DNA of 64,000 nt from Flaccisagitta enflata (lineage: Eukaryota; Chaetognatha; Sagittoidea; Aphragmophora). A program made the position numbers and the translations under genes. Positions 36,361 to 46,929 of the stretch are shown here, piece after piece. Position 1 is the first letter of the stretch. Each line of letters starts with the position of its first letter. The notes under the pieces are model-generated. The model searched no databases and had not been told where the DNA came from. It was given only the letters and a program-made list of their open reading frames with translations. The stretch lies in contig OZ231126.1 of NCBI GenBank assembly GCA_965153355.1, positions 1,612,001 to 1,676,000 on the forward strand, in the 5' to 3' direction.

Positions 36361-36800
36361 GGAGCCTTACTGTTCGTGATTCAGTGACTAGCTCATAAGC
36401 GCACTTTGCCCCTGCTATCCCCGCCTATAGATATTGTATTATCGCGGTTTATCAGGGTGCATACAAAGGGAAAATTTGAGGTTAAGTTTCCTTCAATTTT
36501 ATTTTTGATTAACAATGGAAAAAGTAATTTCATTTTTTATGAATTATAAAAGCGATGACAGACCTAAGTTTAGCAGGACCTTATCACAATGGTCTTGATG
36601 GGTCTAGATAAATGAATATTCTATGGCTGAGAAAACAAATGCTAATGAAACATTATCAAATGTCAAATCCATTTCTAAGAAGATACATAACAGAAGTTTG
36701 AAAAAAATCTTCATACTTAAACTTTCCGCTCTTTGTATGTACTTCAACTTTCCGTTCTTTGTATGCACTTTTTATATTTTTGCACCAAGAGATTGGATTG

Positions 36801-37125
36801 CAGGGGTGTTTATTCTTGAGTGGCTTTTGATTTTTTTCCTCCCCCTGCGTTTGATTTTCTTCCCCGCAACGCCTCGCGTCGAGTTTTTATATCCATGATT
36901 TTCTTCCCCATATAGCAATAAAACTATGTAGTTATGGTTTAAATAGTGTTAAATTGTGTTTTACTAATTGAGTTTTATGGTTTGGTACTGTAAAAAGTTA
37001 TATTTTCCCCAAAATTCCTTTTTTTCTCTTTTTTCCCCTTTTGTTTCCTTCCCCATCTCCAGACCCTTTGATTTTTTTCCCCCCCCCCACGGGGGGGGGG
37101 GAAAACTCAAGAATATATAGGCCTG
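36801..37125 (-). mobile_element. hAT-type MITE G, copy 1, 8-bp target duplication
   Basis: A 325-bp element with inverted ends CAGGGGTGTTTATTCTTGAG and, from the right, CAGGCCTATATATTCTTGAG. An 8-bp direct repeat ttggattg flanks it (36793-36800 and 37126-37133). It matches the element at 46606-46913 in inverted orientation. Next to one terminus is a C10-ac-G10 near-palindrome. The 8-bp duplication and CAGG ends fit the hAT superfamily. Confidence 0.92.
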
Positions 37126-37229
37126 TTGGATTGTTTTAAAAAAAAAGTTCCTATTTCATTGTATTTTAATGTTTGATTCTTATGCCAACAATGAATTATG
37201 GCCTCCAATCAATATAACCATTCTAAATA

Positions 37230-38003
37230 CAGGGTGTTTCAAGTGAGTTGTAACATAAAGAATCGACATATCTTTGCTTCTAGGAAATCAAATTAATTTC
37301 TGAAAAAAAATCTAAAAAGATCTTGGTCTGCAGTTTTTCCATACCAAACCTCAAATTTTAGTAATGGATAGATGTGTGTCAGTAAAAAATCAAAAGGACA
37401 ACCATTTTTGGTAAGAAATCATCTTTTTTATACTTGTACCTAGCAGTTACTTACTTTAACTGCTTGCCATTTTTAAAGTAATTGAGCTAGAATCCTGGGA
37501 TTGGTCTCTAATGAAAGATATTTGCACATAGATTGCTCAACTGCTTTGAAATTAGGGAAACTTTGATAATTTGAAGACTTTTTAATGATTTTGGTCTAAC
37601 CTCATAAAGGTTTTGATTGCAGTTTTCAAAAAGCTCAATCAAAACAGTCTCAAATAGTGAAAGGCTTCCAATTTTTTCAGGAGATCTAGAATCAATGACA
37701 AATATTCTGTCATTTGAGACCAATCCCACGGTTCTAGCTCAATTTGATGAAAAATGGCACACAATTAAAGATAGCTTCTCCAAAGTACAATAAGGAGTCA
37801 AAAATAGAAATTGATGAGGTCAGAAATCATATATGTTTTTCAAAGATATGTGGCATCTAGATGAGAAGTCCGATTATCATGAAATTTTGCATGCTAAAAC
37901 TGCAGACCAAGATCTTTTTAGACCTTTTTTCATAAATTTATTTGAGTTTCTAGAAGCAAATATATGTTGATTCTTTATGTTACAACTCACTTGAAACACC
38001 CTG
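37230..38003. mobile_element. 774-bp foldback element with TA duplication
   Basis: The ends are long inverted repeats beginning CAGGGTGTTTCAAGTGAGTT, with recognisable identity for about 115 bp (to gatcttggtctgcagtttt). A second inner inverted pair contains gggattggtctc near 37498 and 37722. TA flanks both sides (37228-29 and 38004-05). It is a Tc1/mariner-like or foldback non-autonomous element; internal frames look non-coding. Confidence 0.85.
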
Positions 38004-38636
38004 TAGACGCAAAGGAATTAAATGGTCAGCGGTACCCATCGCTTCCAAAAAAGCTCACTTTCACAATAAGCTGTTTAGGTTGGGTGATTCACATAGCAAA
38101 ATTAGAAAGTATCCCTTCATCGTATTTATATAATATTGAAGAGCAAAAATAAATATTTTCTTTTAATTTTCAGTTTTTCTTTTTTGTTTTGGTTTGAATA
38201 TTTTTATTGAAATAAAAAAATCATCAAATTCAGATTTTGTTTTTAGAAAACTAGGAGTGATTCGCGTAGAAACTAGTTAGGGTTTACAAGGCCCTCCTCT
38301 ATTTATATCAGATTCGGTATAGTGAGGGATATTATTCCATGTATTATATTTAGTATATTAGGTCCTATAAAAAAAATTTTCCTAAAAAAATAAAACATGA
38401 ACAATTTTTCTGAAAGAAAAACTATAAAAATTTTAAAATTTGCCACTTTGTATTAGGTAACAAGGATGATAAGATATTCCAAAATTTTGTTATTTGGGGC
38501 ATCCAACCATTGAGGTAAGTTGAAAGTGGATGAAGCGGAAGAGAGGGGAGAGGGAGACAGGGAGGCAGTAAATTAAAAAAAATGTTACCATAATCAGAGC
38601 AAGACAAAGGTTTTCAATTTGTTGACCTTGTTCTAA
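38004..38636. other. Unassigned AT-rich DNA
   Basis: A stretch near 38085-38160 (tgattcacatagcaaaatta, tcccttcatcg) has a diverged relative near 49325-49385 (tgcttcacatagcaaaagtt). A shared old repeat is possible. No gene supported. Confidence 0.4.
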
Positions 38637-38832
38637 TTTTCAGTTGCGTGCTACACGACTCTACACACGGCTATATCAGGTCGGTTAGTCTGTTGGTTGG
38701 TCGGTTGGTCCCATATTACTTTCTTGGCGTTTTTTAGCTTTTTGAGCTCACTGCTCCTGCCCAATTGATCTTTTCTAGTATTGCCCCTGCCCACTCACAT
38801 GCGACTGAGGTAGCCGTGAGTCCGGCCTTGTT
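38637..38832 (+). repeat. GTCC-core repeat, type C
   Basis: Starts ttttcagttgcgtgctacac, with ggtcggttggtc core, gagctcactgctcctgccca module, and 3' end aggtagccgtgagtccggcc. Confidence 0.8.
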
Positions 38833-38872
38833 ATCATCTCTCCGTCTGTTCTTCTGTTTGTCTGTTTGTTTG

Positions 38873-38873
<1 letters not shown>

Positions 38874-38938
<65 letters not shown>
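38874..38938. repeat. (CT)n microsatellite
   Basis: A CT run of about 64 bp lying between the 3' ends of two oppositely oriented type C repeats. Confidence 0.97.
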
Positions 38939-38941
<3 letters not shown>

Positions 38942-38958
38942 GCTTTACACTGTGTGAG

Positions 38959-39021
38959 AACAAGGCCGGATACACGGCTACCCTAGTCGCGTGCGGGTGG
39001 GCAGGAGCAGTGTTGGAGAAG
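38959..39021 (-). repeat. GTCC-core repeat, type C, 3' fragment
   Basis: acaaggccggatacacggct and agtcgcgtgcgggtgggcag are intact, then the sequence leaves the family. Confidence 0.8.
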
Positions 39022-39227
39022 GTCACTACTAGAGTTTGGAGTTTCAAACAAAATCATCTAGTGGCATATAACGGAAGTATAACAGATTATATGCATAGTA
39101 GTAAGAACATTTGCACGGCAGATTGCGGAGTGATCAGGTTGGAAAAAAGTTGACTGATTTTTTAAACGAGCGAACAAACTATGAAAATATGATAAAAAAA
39201 TGAATAATTAATCATGTTGCTTGTCTA

Positions 39228-40073
39228 GTACCAGTAATGGCGGCTGTCGCCGTGAGGAAAAAAGTCGTAAGCGTTGTTCACTTTTTACCAAGTTTTTGTT
39301 TTCAGTCATTGCAACTTTTTATTTGTTAGATCAAATTAAAAGCAATTGTATATTGTGGTTGCACTGAAAATCAGAGAAAAATAGGACTGAGCCAAATGAG
39401 CTAGAAGAGCTAAAATATTCAAAATCACTCAACTACACAACTAGCTATGTTTACTGAGATGCTTTCTTGTATTTGCATGTTTAAATCAAAACATTTATCT
39501 ATTTATCGGTTTTGAAATCAGAAAAAAAGAGCAAGCTAAGTGAGCTGAATGAGCTAGAATATCTAAAAACACCCTCACAGATGAGCAGCTCTGCTCACTG
39601 ACATGCTTTCTTGTATTTGCTTGCTTAAACATCTATCAATATATTTGCTTATTTATTGCATTTGAAATCAGACAAAAAGGCTGAGCTAAGTGAGCAAAAT
39701 GAGCTAAAATGCTCAAAATCACAATCACATATGAGCAGTTATGCTCATAAACATGTTTTTTTGTATTTGCATGCTTAACCAAACTAAGATACACTCCTTA
39801 ATTGATCCTACACAAAATCATAAAAAATCGAAAAAAATTCAATTTGAATTTTTCGTAAATAAATCTTTAAAAATTCATAACGCAAAAAATATTTGTCCCA
39901 GACACTTCTGCTTAGCGCCAAACAAAAGAGAATTATCAAATTTACTTACCCTATCAATTTCGTCCAAGGGTGCAATCGCCCTAAGGAGTTCCGAAACTTT
40001 CGCATAAGAAAATGAAAACCCTGTTTCTCTCGAATATGTCAAAAAGTCGAAAACTGACTTCGACTTTTTTCCC
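39228..40073 (-). repeat. Dispersed repeat J, copy 3
   Basis: A full-length inverted copy: taccagtaatggcggctgtc at 39228, about two internal ~150-bp units, gcttagcgccaaacaaaaga near 39910, and gtcgaaaactgacttcgact ending at ccc near 40073. Confidence 0.85.
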
Positions 40074-40415
40074 GATCATGTAGAAAGGGCCCATAGAGTC
40101 AGAATGTCATTTTTCAACGAGTAAAAATAAGTGAGGTTTAGAGAAATGAGACTTACTGGGAAATAAGATACTTTTGCGCCTGTAAAAAGGCCTGTACGCC
40201 TCTGTACTCACAGGGACATATAGTTTTGACCTTGCTGATTCTAAATCCGGTTTTACTTTTTTTCCGATTTCATCCGAGGCAACGCGATAAAAATAAGAAG
40301 ACGAAGCATCTCTTAAAAAGTGCTAATCAAAACAGCGTCATGGAAATAGCGCGTAAAACGCAAGTAAACAGTTCGTGGTTTGCGCTTGTAAATATTTTTT
40401 GTCTCCGATTTTATC

Positions 40416-40520
40416 TTTTTAGGTGCGCCATAGCACCTCTATAAGAGGCTCTGTCTGTTGGTCGGTCGGTTGGTCGGTAACGCTCCAGTTGAAAATATCA
40501 GGAAACAGTCAAAATCACCA
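40416..40520 (+). repeat. GTCC-core repeat, type E, 5' part
   Basis: 5' hairpin AGGTGC-gccata-GCACCT, then ctataagaggctctgtctgt, a GGTCGGTT core, and aacgctccagttgaaaat. The 3' module is not found before the ATC tract. Confidence 0.7.
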
Positions 40521-40543
40521 AAAATGGATCCTTATCATCATTA

Positions 40544-40550
40544 TATCATC

Positions 40551-40616
<66 letters not shown>

Positions 40617-40620
40617 GTCG
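40544..40620. repeat. (ATC)n microsatellite
   Basis: About 25 ATC units, degenerating into ATCGTC mixtures to 40690. Confidence 0.96.
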
Positions 40621-40729
40621 TCTTTATCATCGTCATCGTCATCATCGTTCTCGTCTTCAACGTTGTCTCCGTTGTTGTCGTTATCATTGATTCATTGTCA
40701 TTATCAGGCCTTTTCTTTGTCATTTTTTT

Positions 40730-40798
40730 GAGCGGGCCAATCGGCCCGATCCTCCAAATTTTAGCGGGCCCGACAAAGAAACAGCGGGCCCGGTATGT
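40730..40798. repeat. GC-rich dispersed repeat M, fragment
   Basis: gcgggccaatcggcccgatc and agcgggcccgacaaag relate to the copies at 15600 and 42530. Confidence 0.5.
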
Positions 40799-40848
40799 TA
40801 TACTGTTCTCTGTTCCCAAATAGTGGTATTTTACAGTGGCTATTATGT

Positions 40849-40984
40849 AAAACAAGGCCGGATACACAGCTACCCAAGTCGCGTGCGGTTGGGCAGGAGG
40901 CAGGAGGCAGGAGCAGTGAGGCCAAAGACCGCAAAAACCCAAAAAAAGTAAAGTGTGACGGACGGACCAACGGACGGACCGACG
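40849..40984 (-). repeat. GTCC-core repeat, type C, 3' portion (split copy)
   Basis: acaaggccggatacacagct, a triplicated gcaggag module, and a core of acggacggaccaacggacgg. The copy resumes at 41944 after the CACTA-like insertion. Confidence 0.85.
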
Positions 40985-41943
40985 CACTAAGGGCCACGGA
41001 TTGCGCTAGATGGCTCCTTGGGTATTTGGGTGAAAATTTTTATCTCTGCTATATGGCTCAAACTAAGTAGAATGGTCATGGTAGCATTTGAGCATACATT
41101 ACCGGTCCATACGACAGGTTTTATAGCAATTTAGAGTGAAAAAAGGCCACCAAAATGGACATTACTACGAAAAATGCTAAATTTCAAGAAAAATCAATGA
41201 ATTTTTTTGATTATCTGTTAAGATTACAAAAATCTCATGATATCTTCAATATTGGATTGGATTCCTTCATTAATGTTTAAATGTCTGGAAAAATTTCAAA
41301 AATCATTATTTTTTACATTTTTAGCACTATTAAATTAGTCTACTATTACTACATATTTGACCTAATTTGCATGCTTTTATTACTCTATAGATATAAAAAA
41401 TCGCACAAGGACGCACAATGAGCCACTTATGCCAAAATGTAGTTCAAGGGGTCCTGAATCCAGAATGCTATGGCTCAAGCGGGCCTTCGACGTCCAAATT
41501 GCGATTTTCTTGGCCTAAAATGGACAAGTAATAATGTGGATAAAAGTAAAAATCTATATTTGATTGGAAGAAAAATGAGCAAAATGAGCTAAATGAGCAA
41601 AAAAATGATTTTTTATGAGCACCTTATTAGGGAATCTTATTGAACAAAGACAAAAATTTAATTGATTTGGTCAAAACATTAGGCAATTTAAATACTAACT
41701 ATAAGAGAGTTTAGCAGTATTTTTCACTTTATTTTCTCAAATTTCTCTTCTTTTGTACTCTAAGCTCATGAAGCTCCTAATCCAATAGAAATGAGTCAAT
41801 ATTGGATATAAATAGTTTCATAACATCTGAAAATATGCAGAAAAATGTTTTTCACTCTGTATATTTCATAAGGAACAATGTAATGGAAAAGATGTAATGA
41901 TAATCCCCAATGAGCCACCTAGCGCACAATGCAGCCCACAGTG
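40985..41943. mobile_element. 959-bp CACTA-like element nested in GTCC-core repeat
   Basis: The left end CACTAAGGGCCACGG...TTGCGCTAGATGGCTCC and the inverted right end CACTGTGGGCTGCATTGTGC are related TIRs of about 40 bp. The flanks are one split type C repeat: gacggaccgac stands on both sides (40973-40983, 41945-41955), and CG directly abuts both ends. CACTA/G termini and a 2-3 bp duplication would fit the CACTA/EnSpm superfamily; the 11-bp match could reflect the repetitive target. No transposase seen. Confidence 0.7.
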
Positions 41944-41994
41944 CGACGGACCGACAGAGCGGGTTATAGAGTCGCGTAGCACGCGACTAAAAAC
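41944..41994 (-). repeat. GTCC-core repeat, type C, 5' portion (split copy)
   Basis: acggaccgacagagcgggtt, then the 5' hairpin gtcgcgtagcacgcgac and taaaaa. This completes the copy begun at 40849. Confidence 0.85.
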
Positions 41995-41999
41995 TCGAG

Positions 42000-42529
42000 A
42001 CAATCCTTCTCCTTGCATACTCCATTCAGATCTAACAATTTCAACTATAAAACAATTGTGGTTATCATGGGCTTCTTGGAGGGTGAGGATAAAAAAGGAA
42101 AGGAAAAAAAGAGTAGCCTTGAGACTACTAATGACAGTAAGTTCAATTAAGCACAGTGAAAATGATGTAACAAAACGAGCACAAAATTTAGCGCACTGCT
42201 CAAATCAGATGGTGCTTCAAGTTGCCATGGAAGCATGAAAGCAACAAAAAGTATGGAGAACTTGTATCAAGATTTGCTGATTACCCCCATTAGAGAGTCT
42301 CAAGTCGACTTATGGCAGCAAAAGAATTGTTGTCTTTAAAAGTTTTGATTTCTAAAAAGTTTTCTATGAATGACATGCTACCCAAGGTGTATGCTTTTAA
42401 TATCTCAGAGGAGAGACTATTCAGTATCATTCTTTTTTTCAATTTTTTAAAAATATGAAGTGTAACTTTGAAAAACGTCATCAAAATAGTTTCAGAGAGA
42501 AAAGTTGAGTGCAAAACAGATAGCCAAAT
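42000..42529. other. Unassigned DNA
   Basis: A 113-codon frame at 41897-42238 starts inside the transposon and has no recognised domain. No gene supported. Confidence 0.3.
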
Positions 42530-42631
42530 GAGATCGGGCCAAACGGGCCCACTGCCAGCAAAAAGTGCGGGCCCGACAGCCAAATTGCGGGCCTCGGGCC
42601 CGCGGGCCCGCTCTGAAATAAGGCCTGGTTA
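42530..42631. repeat. GC-rich dispersed repeat M, copy 2
   Basis: gatcgggccaaacgggccca ... cgggcctcgggcccgcgggc ... aaggcctg, parallel to 15600-15697. Confidence 0.65.
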
Positions 42632-42641
42632 TTATTCTCAT

Positions 42642-42780
42642 TTTTAGGTGCGCCATAGCACCTCTATAACTAGCTCTGTCTGTCGGTTGGTCGGTTGGTT
42701 GGTTGGTTGGTTGGTTGGTTGATCGGTCACGCTCAAGTTGAAAATCTCGAGTAGAAGAAAAAAATCACTGGAAATGATTC
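42642..42780 (+). repeat. GTCC-core repeat, type E, 5' part
   Basis: AGGTGC-gccata-GCACCT hairpin, ctctataactagctctgtct, and a (GGTT)n core of eight or so units. Confidence 0.75.
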
Positions 42781-42797
42781 AGAAATATGCTAGGATG

Positions 42798-43251
42798 ATT
42801 TTTAGATGCGCCATAGTACCTCTATAAGAAGCTCTGTCCGTCCTTCCATCCGTTGGTCACGCTTGAATGAAAAATTGCTAAAAATGTTTGAAATCAATAG
42901 AAAACTCATATCGTTCATCATTGATGATACTCGTCATTTCATACACTAATATAATCAGCTACGGTTAGGTCTGATAGAGCTGGGGATAGGTCGGATAGGT
43001 CTGGTGATGGGTCGGATAGGTCTTTGGATAGCTCTGATAGAGCTGGGGATAGGTCTGATAGAGCTGGGGATAGGTCTGATAGAGCTAGTGATAGGTCTGA
43101 TAGAGCTCGGGAAAGGTCTGATAGAGCTCGGGAAAGGTCTGATAGAGCTAGGAAAGGTCTGATAGAGCTAGGGATAGGTCTGATGGAGCTAGGGATAGCT
43201 ATGAATTGATAACGCTCGGCGCACCGTCTTGGCCCGTGTATCCGGCCTTGT
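42798..43251 (+). repeat. GTCC-core repeat, type E, full length with 21-bp array
   Basis: Starts tttttagatgcgccatagta and ends ggcccgtgtatccggccttg, so it shares the type B/C 3' hairpin. The 5' TGCGCC and 3' GGCGCACC are inverted repeats. Between them lies a 21-bp tandem array (ggtctgatagagctggggat, about 11 copies, 42963-43205), which gives an artefactual 7-residue repeat in translation. Confidence 0.85.
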
Positions 43252-43257
43252 CAAATT

Positions 43258-43775
43258 ATGGTAGACTTACATACATGCGAAAATTTGTCTAATTTCCACG
43301 TAGTTGTCTGGTGGAGTAAACAAGGTCCGACAGAGGTTGCCAGAGAATTACTGACATTTACTTCTCGTGCTCCATCTTCTCTCTGTCTCAGAGAGAATGT
43401 TCTGAAAGGTGTGCAGAATTTTTTGAAGCAAATTGCGCAACTCAAGCAAGCAGACTCGAAATCCACGTAGCCATCACGACATACTTAACCATGGCTGGTA
43501 TCTTTAGCCTTTTTCGCAGTCATATTTTTGATTCAACTGAGATATAATGAATTTATTCAGCAAGCATGCAAACTCGAAAACCACGTAGCCAATGCGACAT
43601 TCTTATCCATAACCAGTATCTTAACCTATTTTGCAGTTGTATCTTTTATTAAATGGAGATTCAATGAATTCTACTCACTGGATGATCTCAAACATTCATA
43701 TGCAATTTGTGCCTTTCTTTTACATTCAATGGCGCTTTATGTAATTACAAAATTTTATCGTCTTGAATAAACAAT
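43258..43775 (+). pseudogene. Duplicated, frameshifted gene fragment with membrane-helix-like segments
   Basis: Two adjacent plus-strand blocks, about 120 bp apart in register, share sequence (actcgaaa..ccacgtagcc at 43452 and 43572) and, in one frame, related peptides: VSLAFFAVIFLIQLRYNEF then ITSILTYFAVVSFIKWRFNEF. The second block stays open for 80 codons, with two hydrophobic stretches, and ends in TAA overlapping an AATAAA. The first block has stops and at least two frameshifts. Upstream codons 43258-43470 are open in the same frame. This suggests the 3' end of a decayed gene or an exon set with an undetected intron. No family recognised. Confidence 0.4.
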
Positions 43776-43802
43776 TTCTTTCCGTCTTTTGTTCAGTTTT
43801 GA

Positions 43803-43885
43803 TTTTATGTCGCGGACTCTATAAAGGCTATATCCGTCTGTCTGTCAGTTGTCCATCTAGTTTTAGTTGCGGGCACCCATCTATT
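43803..43885 (+). repeat. Two stacked 5' ends of GTCC-core repeats
   Basis: tgtcgcggactctataaagg with a short core, then ttttagttgcgggcacccat, each truncated just before the next copy begins at 43886. Confidence 0.65.
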
Positions 43886-44126
43886 TTTAGTTGCGGACAT
43901 CCAACTCTATAAGAGGCTTTGTCCATCCTTCGGTCCGTCGGTCAGTCAGTCCGATGGTCCGTTGGTCTATGGTGATCGAGTTGAAAAATGTGAAAACACG
44001 CATTTTAGACGCTGCTGTGTGATAATCCGTGGGTGTAATGTGTTTGGGGTGGGCAAGGGTGTGAATGGGGGTTGTATGCCCCTGCCCAACCGCCCGCAAC
44101 GATATTGTGACCCCGCGTCACTTGTT
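43886..44126 (+). repeat. GTCC-core repeat, type A (near full length)
   Basis: 5' hairpin AGTTGCG-gacatc-CAACT, gtccgtcggtcagtcagtcc core, gatcgagttgaaaaatgtga, G-rich spacer, tgcccctgcccaaccgcccg, and intact 3' hairpin GTGAC-cccgc-GTCAC then ttgtt. Confidence 0.9.
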
Positions 44127-44131
44127 CCACT

Positions 44132-44231
<100 letters not shown>

Positions 44232-44334
44232 GCCGATAAGACAACGACCCACCGCTTGCCCCTTCCCACACCCCTCGACGTTGCCACATTGTTTTAAAAG
44301 TCACCATCACTTCGCAGTTTTGTGGATGATTATT

Positions 44335-45198
<864 letters not shown>

Positions 45199-45364
45199 TC
45201 ATCATCCTATACTATTGTGGTGATGTACGGCTTGAATGAGTCTTTGTGGTGAAGTATTAGGTGGGTGATGTGACATGCTCATTTTGGACGGGCACCCTGC
45301 ATGTTCCAAGTCAAATTTTCACCCCAAACGGATTTCAATCAGTTAGAAAGTTAAATCCAAACAA

Positions 45365-45562
45365 GTGACAGACTCACTAGAACGGCGCCAAAATCAATAT
45401 AGCGCGATATATGTTAGAAAAGTAGTTAAAATATGCAACATGGGGTATCAATCGAAAGCCCTTGATATTCTGCATCGATTGATACCCATAATTGAGGTTT
45501 CGGAGGAACATGCATTAAAACAATGCAATGCAACAATACAACCGGTGCTCGAAGGTTACTAG
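45365..45562 (+). pseudogene. Coding-like fragment, possible retroelement relic
   Basis: An open frame of 65 codons with ordinary composition, including VRKVVKICNMGYQSKALDIL. This loosely resembles the spacer region just upstream of the reverse transcriptase domain in some LINE polyproteins. No catalytic motif is visible and the flanks are not coding, so the assignment is a guess. Confidence 0.25.
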
Positions 45563-45778
45563 ATTCCATGGCACATAATAAATATTAAGGCTGTCGGTCT
45601 AGTACATGTCAGTGAACCGAATGTACGTATAAATTAGATTTAAAAGAAAAAAAAACAGCAAAGTAAAACCACATAGGTTAAAATTAGGTCCGGACTAAGA
45701 GCGGCGTTGGAGATGACCACGATGGCTCGTTGCGAGCGGAAAAAATCTTGAAAGAGTATGGGTCCGCGACTGGGGTCG

Positions 45779-46330
45779 AACGGTGTTGTTGAATGGCGTT
45801 GTCGAACGGCGTCGTTGAACGGCGTTGTCAAACGGCGTTGTCAAACGGCGTTGCCAAACGGCGTTGTCAAACGGCGTTGTCAAACGGCGTTGTCAAACGG
45901 CGTTGTCAAACGGCGTTGTCGAACGGCGTTGTCGAACGGCGCTGTCGAACGGCGTTGTCAAACGGCGTTGTCGAACGGCGTTGTCAAACGGCGTTGTCAA
46001 ATGGCGTTGTCGAACGGCGTTGTCAAACGGCGTTGTCAAATGGCGTTGTCGAACGGCGTTGTCAAACGGCGTTGTCAAATGGCGTTGTCAAATGGCGTTG
46101 TCGAACGGCGTTGTCAAACGGCGTTGTCAAACGGCGTTGTCGAATGGCGTTGTCAAATGGCATTGTCGAATGGCGATGTTGTCGAACGGCGATGTTGTCG
46201 GCGTTGTCAAACGGCGTTGTCAAACGGCTTTGTCAAATGGTGTTGTCAAAGTGTTGTCAAACGCCGTTGTGAAATACTGTTGTCAAACAGTGTTGTCAAA
46301 TGGTCTTGTCAAATAGCGGTCAAATAGGGG
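45779..46330. repeat. 13-bp minisatellite, ~40 copies
   Basis: A tandem array of cgttgtcaaacgg with c/t and a/g variants (gaacgg, caaatgg). Because 13 is not a multiple of 3 and the unit has no stop, all three plus frames are open for 159-189 codons and spell the same 13-residue repeat. Confidence 0.97.
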
Positions 46331-46385
46331 TTGAGAGATAAGCTGCTTTGTTCATATGCATAGGTTGAGCCATTTAATTTTGAGT

Positions 46386-46605
46386 CTACATACCAAATTT
46401 TAACCAAATTGATTGAGAATTGTTCAAATTATGCACATTTTTCACTTTTAAGGTGGTAGGCTGGTTGGGTGGTAGGCCGGTTAGCATGCTAAAATCTTTA
46501 CAAATCAAATACATATGTTGAGTCCTTCCATTTAGAGAAAACATACCAAGTTTACACCTAATCAGTTGAAAAACGCCAAAGTTATTAACTTTTTTCACTT
46601 TAAGG
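46386..46605. repeat. ~160-bp satellite, left block
   Basis: Units with ggtaggctggttgggtggta, ttagcatgctaaaatcttta, tgagtccttccatttagaga and aatcggttgaaaaatgc-type segments. Resumes at 47842. Confidence 0.85.
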
Positions 46606-46913
46606 CAGGCCTGTATATTCTTGAGTTTTCCCCCCCCCGGTGGGGGGGGGGAAAAAAATCAAAGGATCTGGAGATGGGGAAGGAAATCAAAGGGGGAAAA
46701 AAGAGAAAAGAAGGAAATTTGGGGAAAATATAACTTTTTACAGTACCAAATCATAAAACTCAATTAGTAGAACACAATTTAACTACATAGTTTTATTACT
46801 ACATGGAGGAGAAAATCATGGATATAAAAATGCGACGCAACACGTTGCGGGGAAGAAAATCAAAGGCAGGGGGGGGAAAAAAATCAAAAGCGACTCAAGA
46901 ATATACACCCCTG
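46606..46913 (+). mobile_element. hAT-type MITE G, copy 2, 8-bp target duplication
   Basis: 308 bp, ends CAGGCCTGTATATTCTTGAG and inverted CAGGGGTGTATATTCTTGAG. Flanked by ctttaagg on both sides (46598-46605 and 46914-46921). Matches the 36801 copy throughout, including the subterminal C-run/G-run near-palindrome. Inserted in the ~160-bp satellite. Confidence 0.93.
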
Positions 46914-46929
46914 CTTTAAGGCTGGTAGG

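Noticed and set aside
42963-43205. Seven-residue SDRARER-type repeat protein
   Set aside because: Product of a 21-bp tandem array inside a type E repeat, bounded by the element's own ends.
45758-46327. 189-codon frame with a 13-residue repeat, superficially like an arginine-rich repeat protein
   Set aside because: All three frames are equally open because the 13-bp unit lacks stops; best read as a minisatellite.
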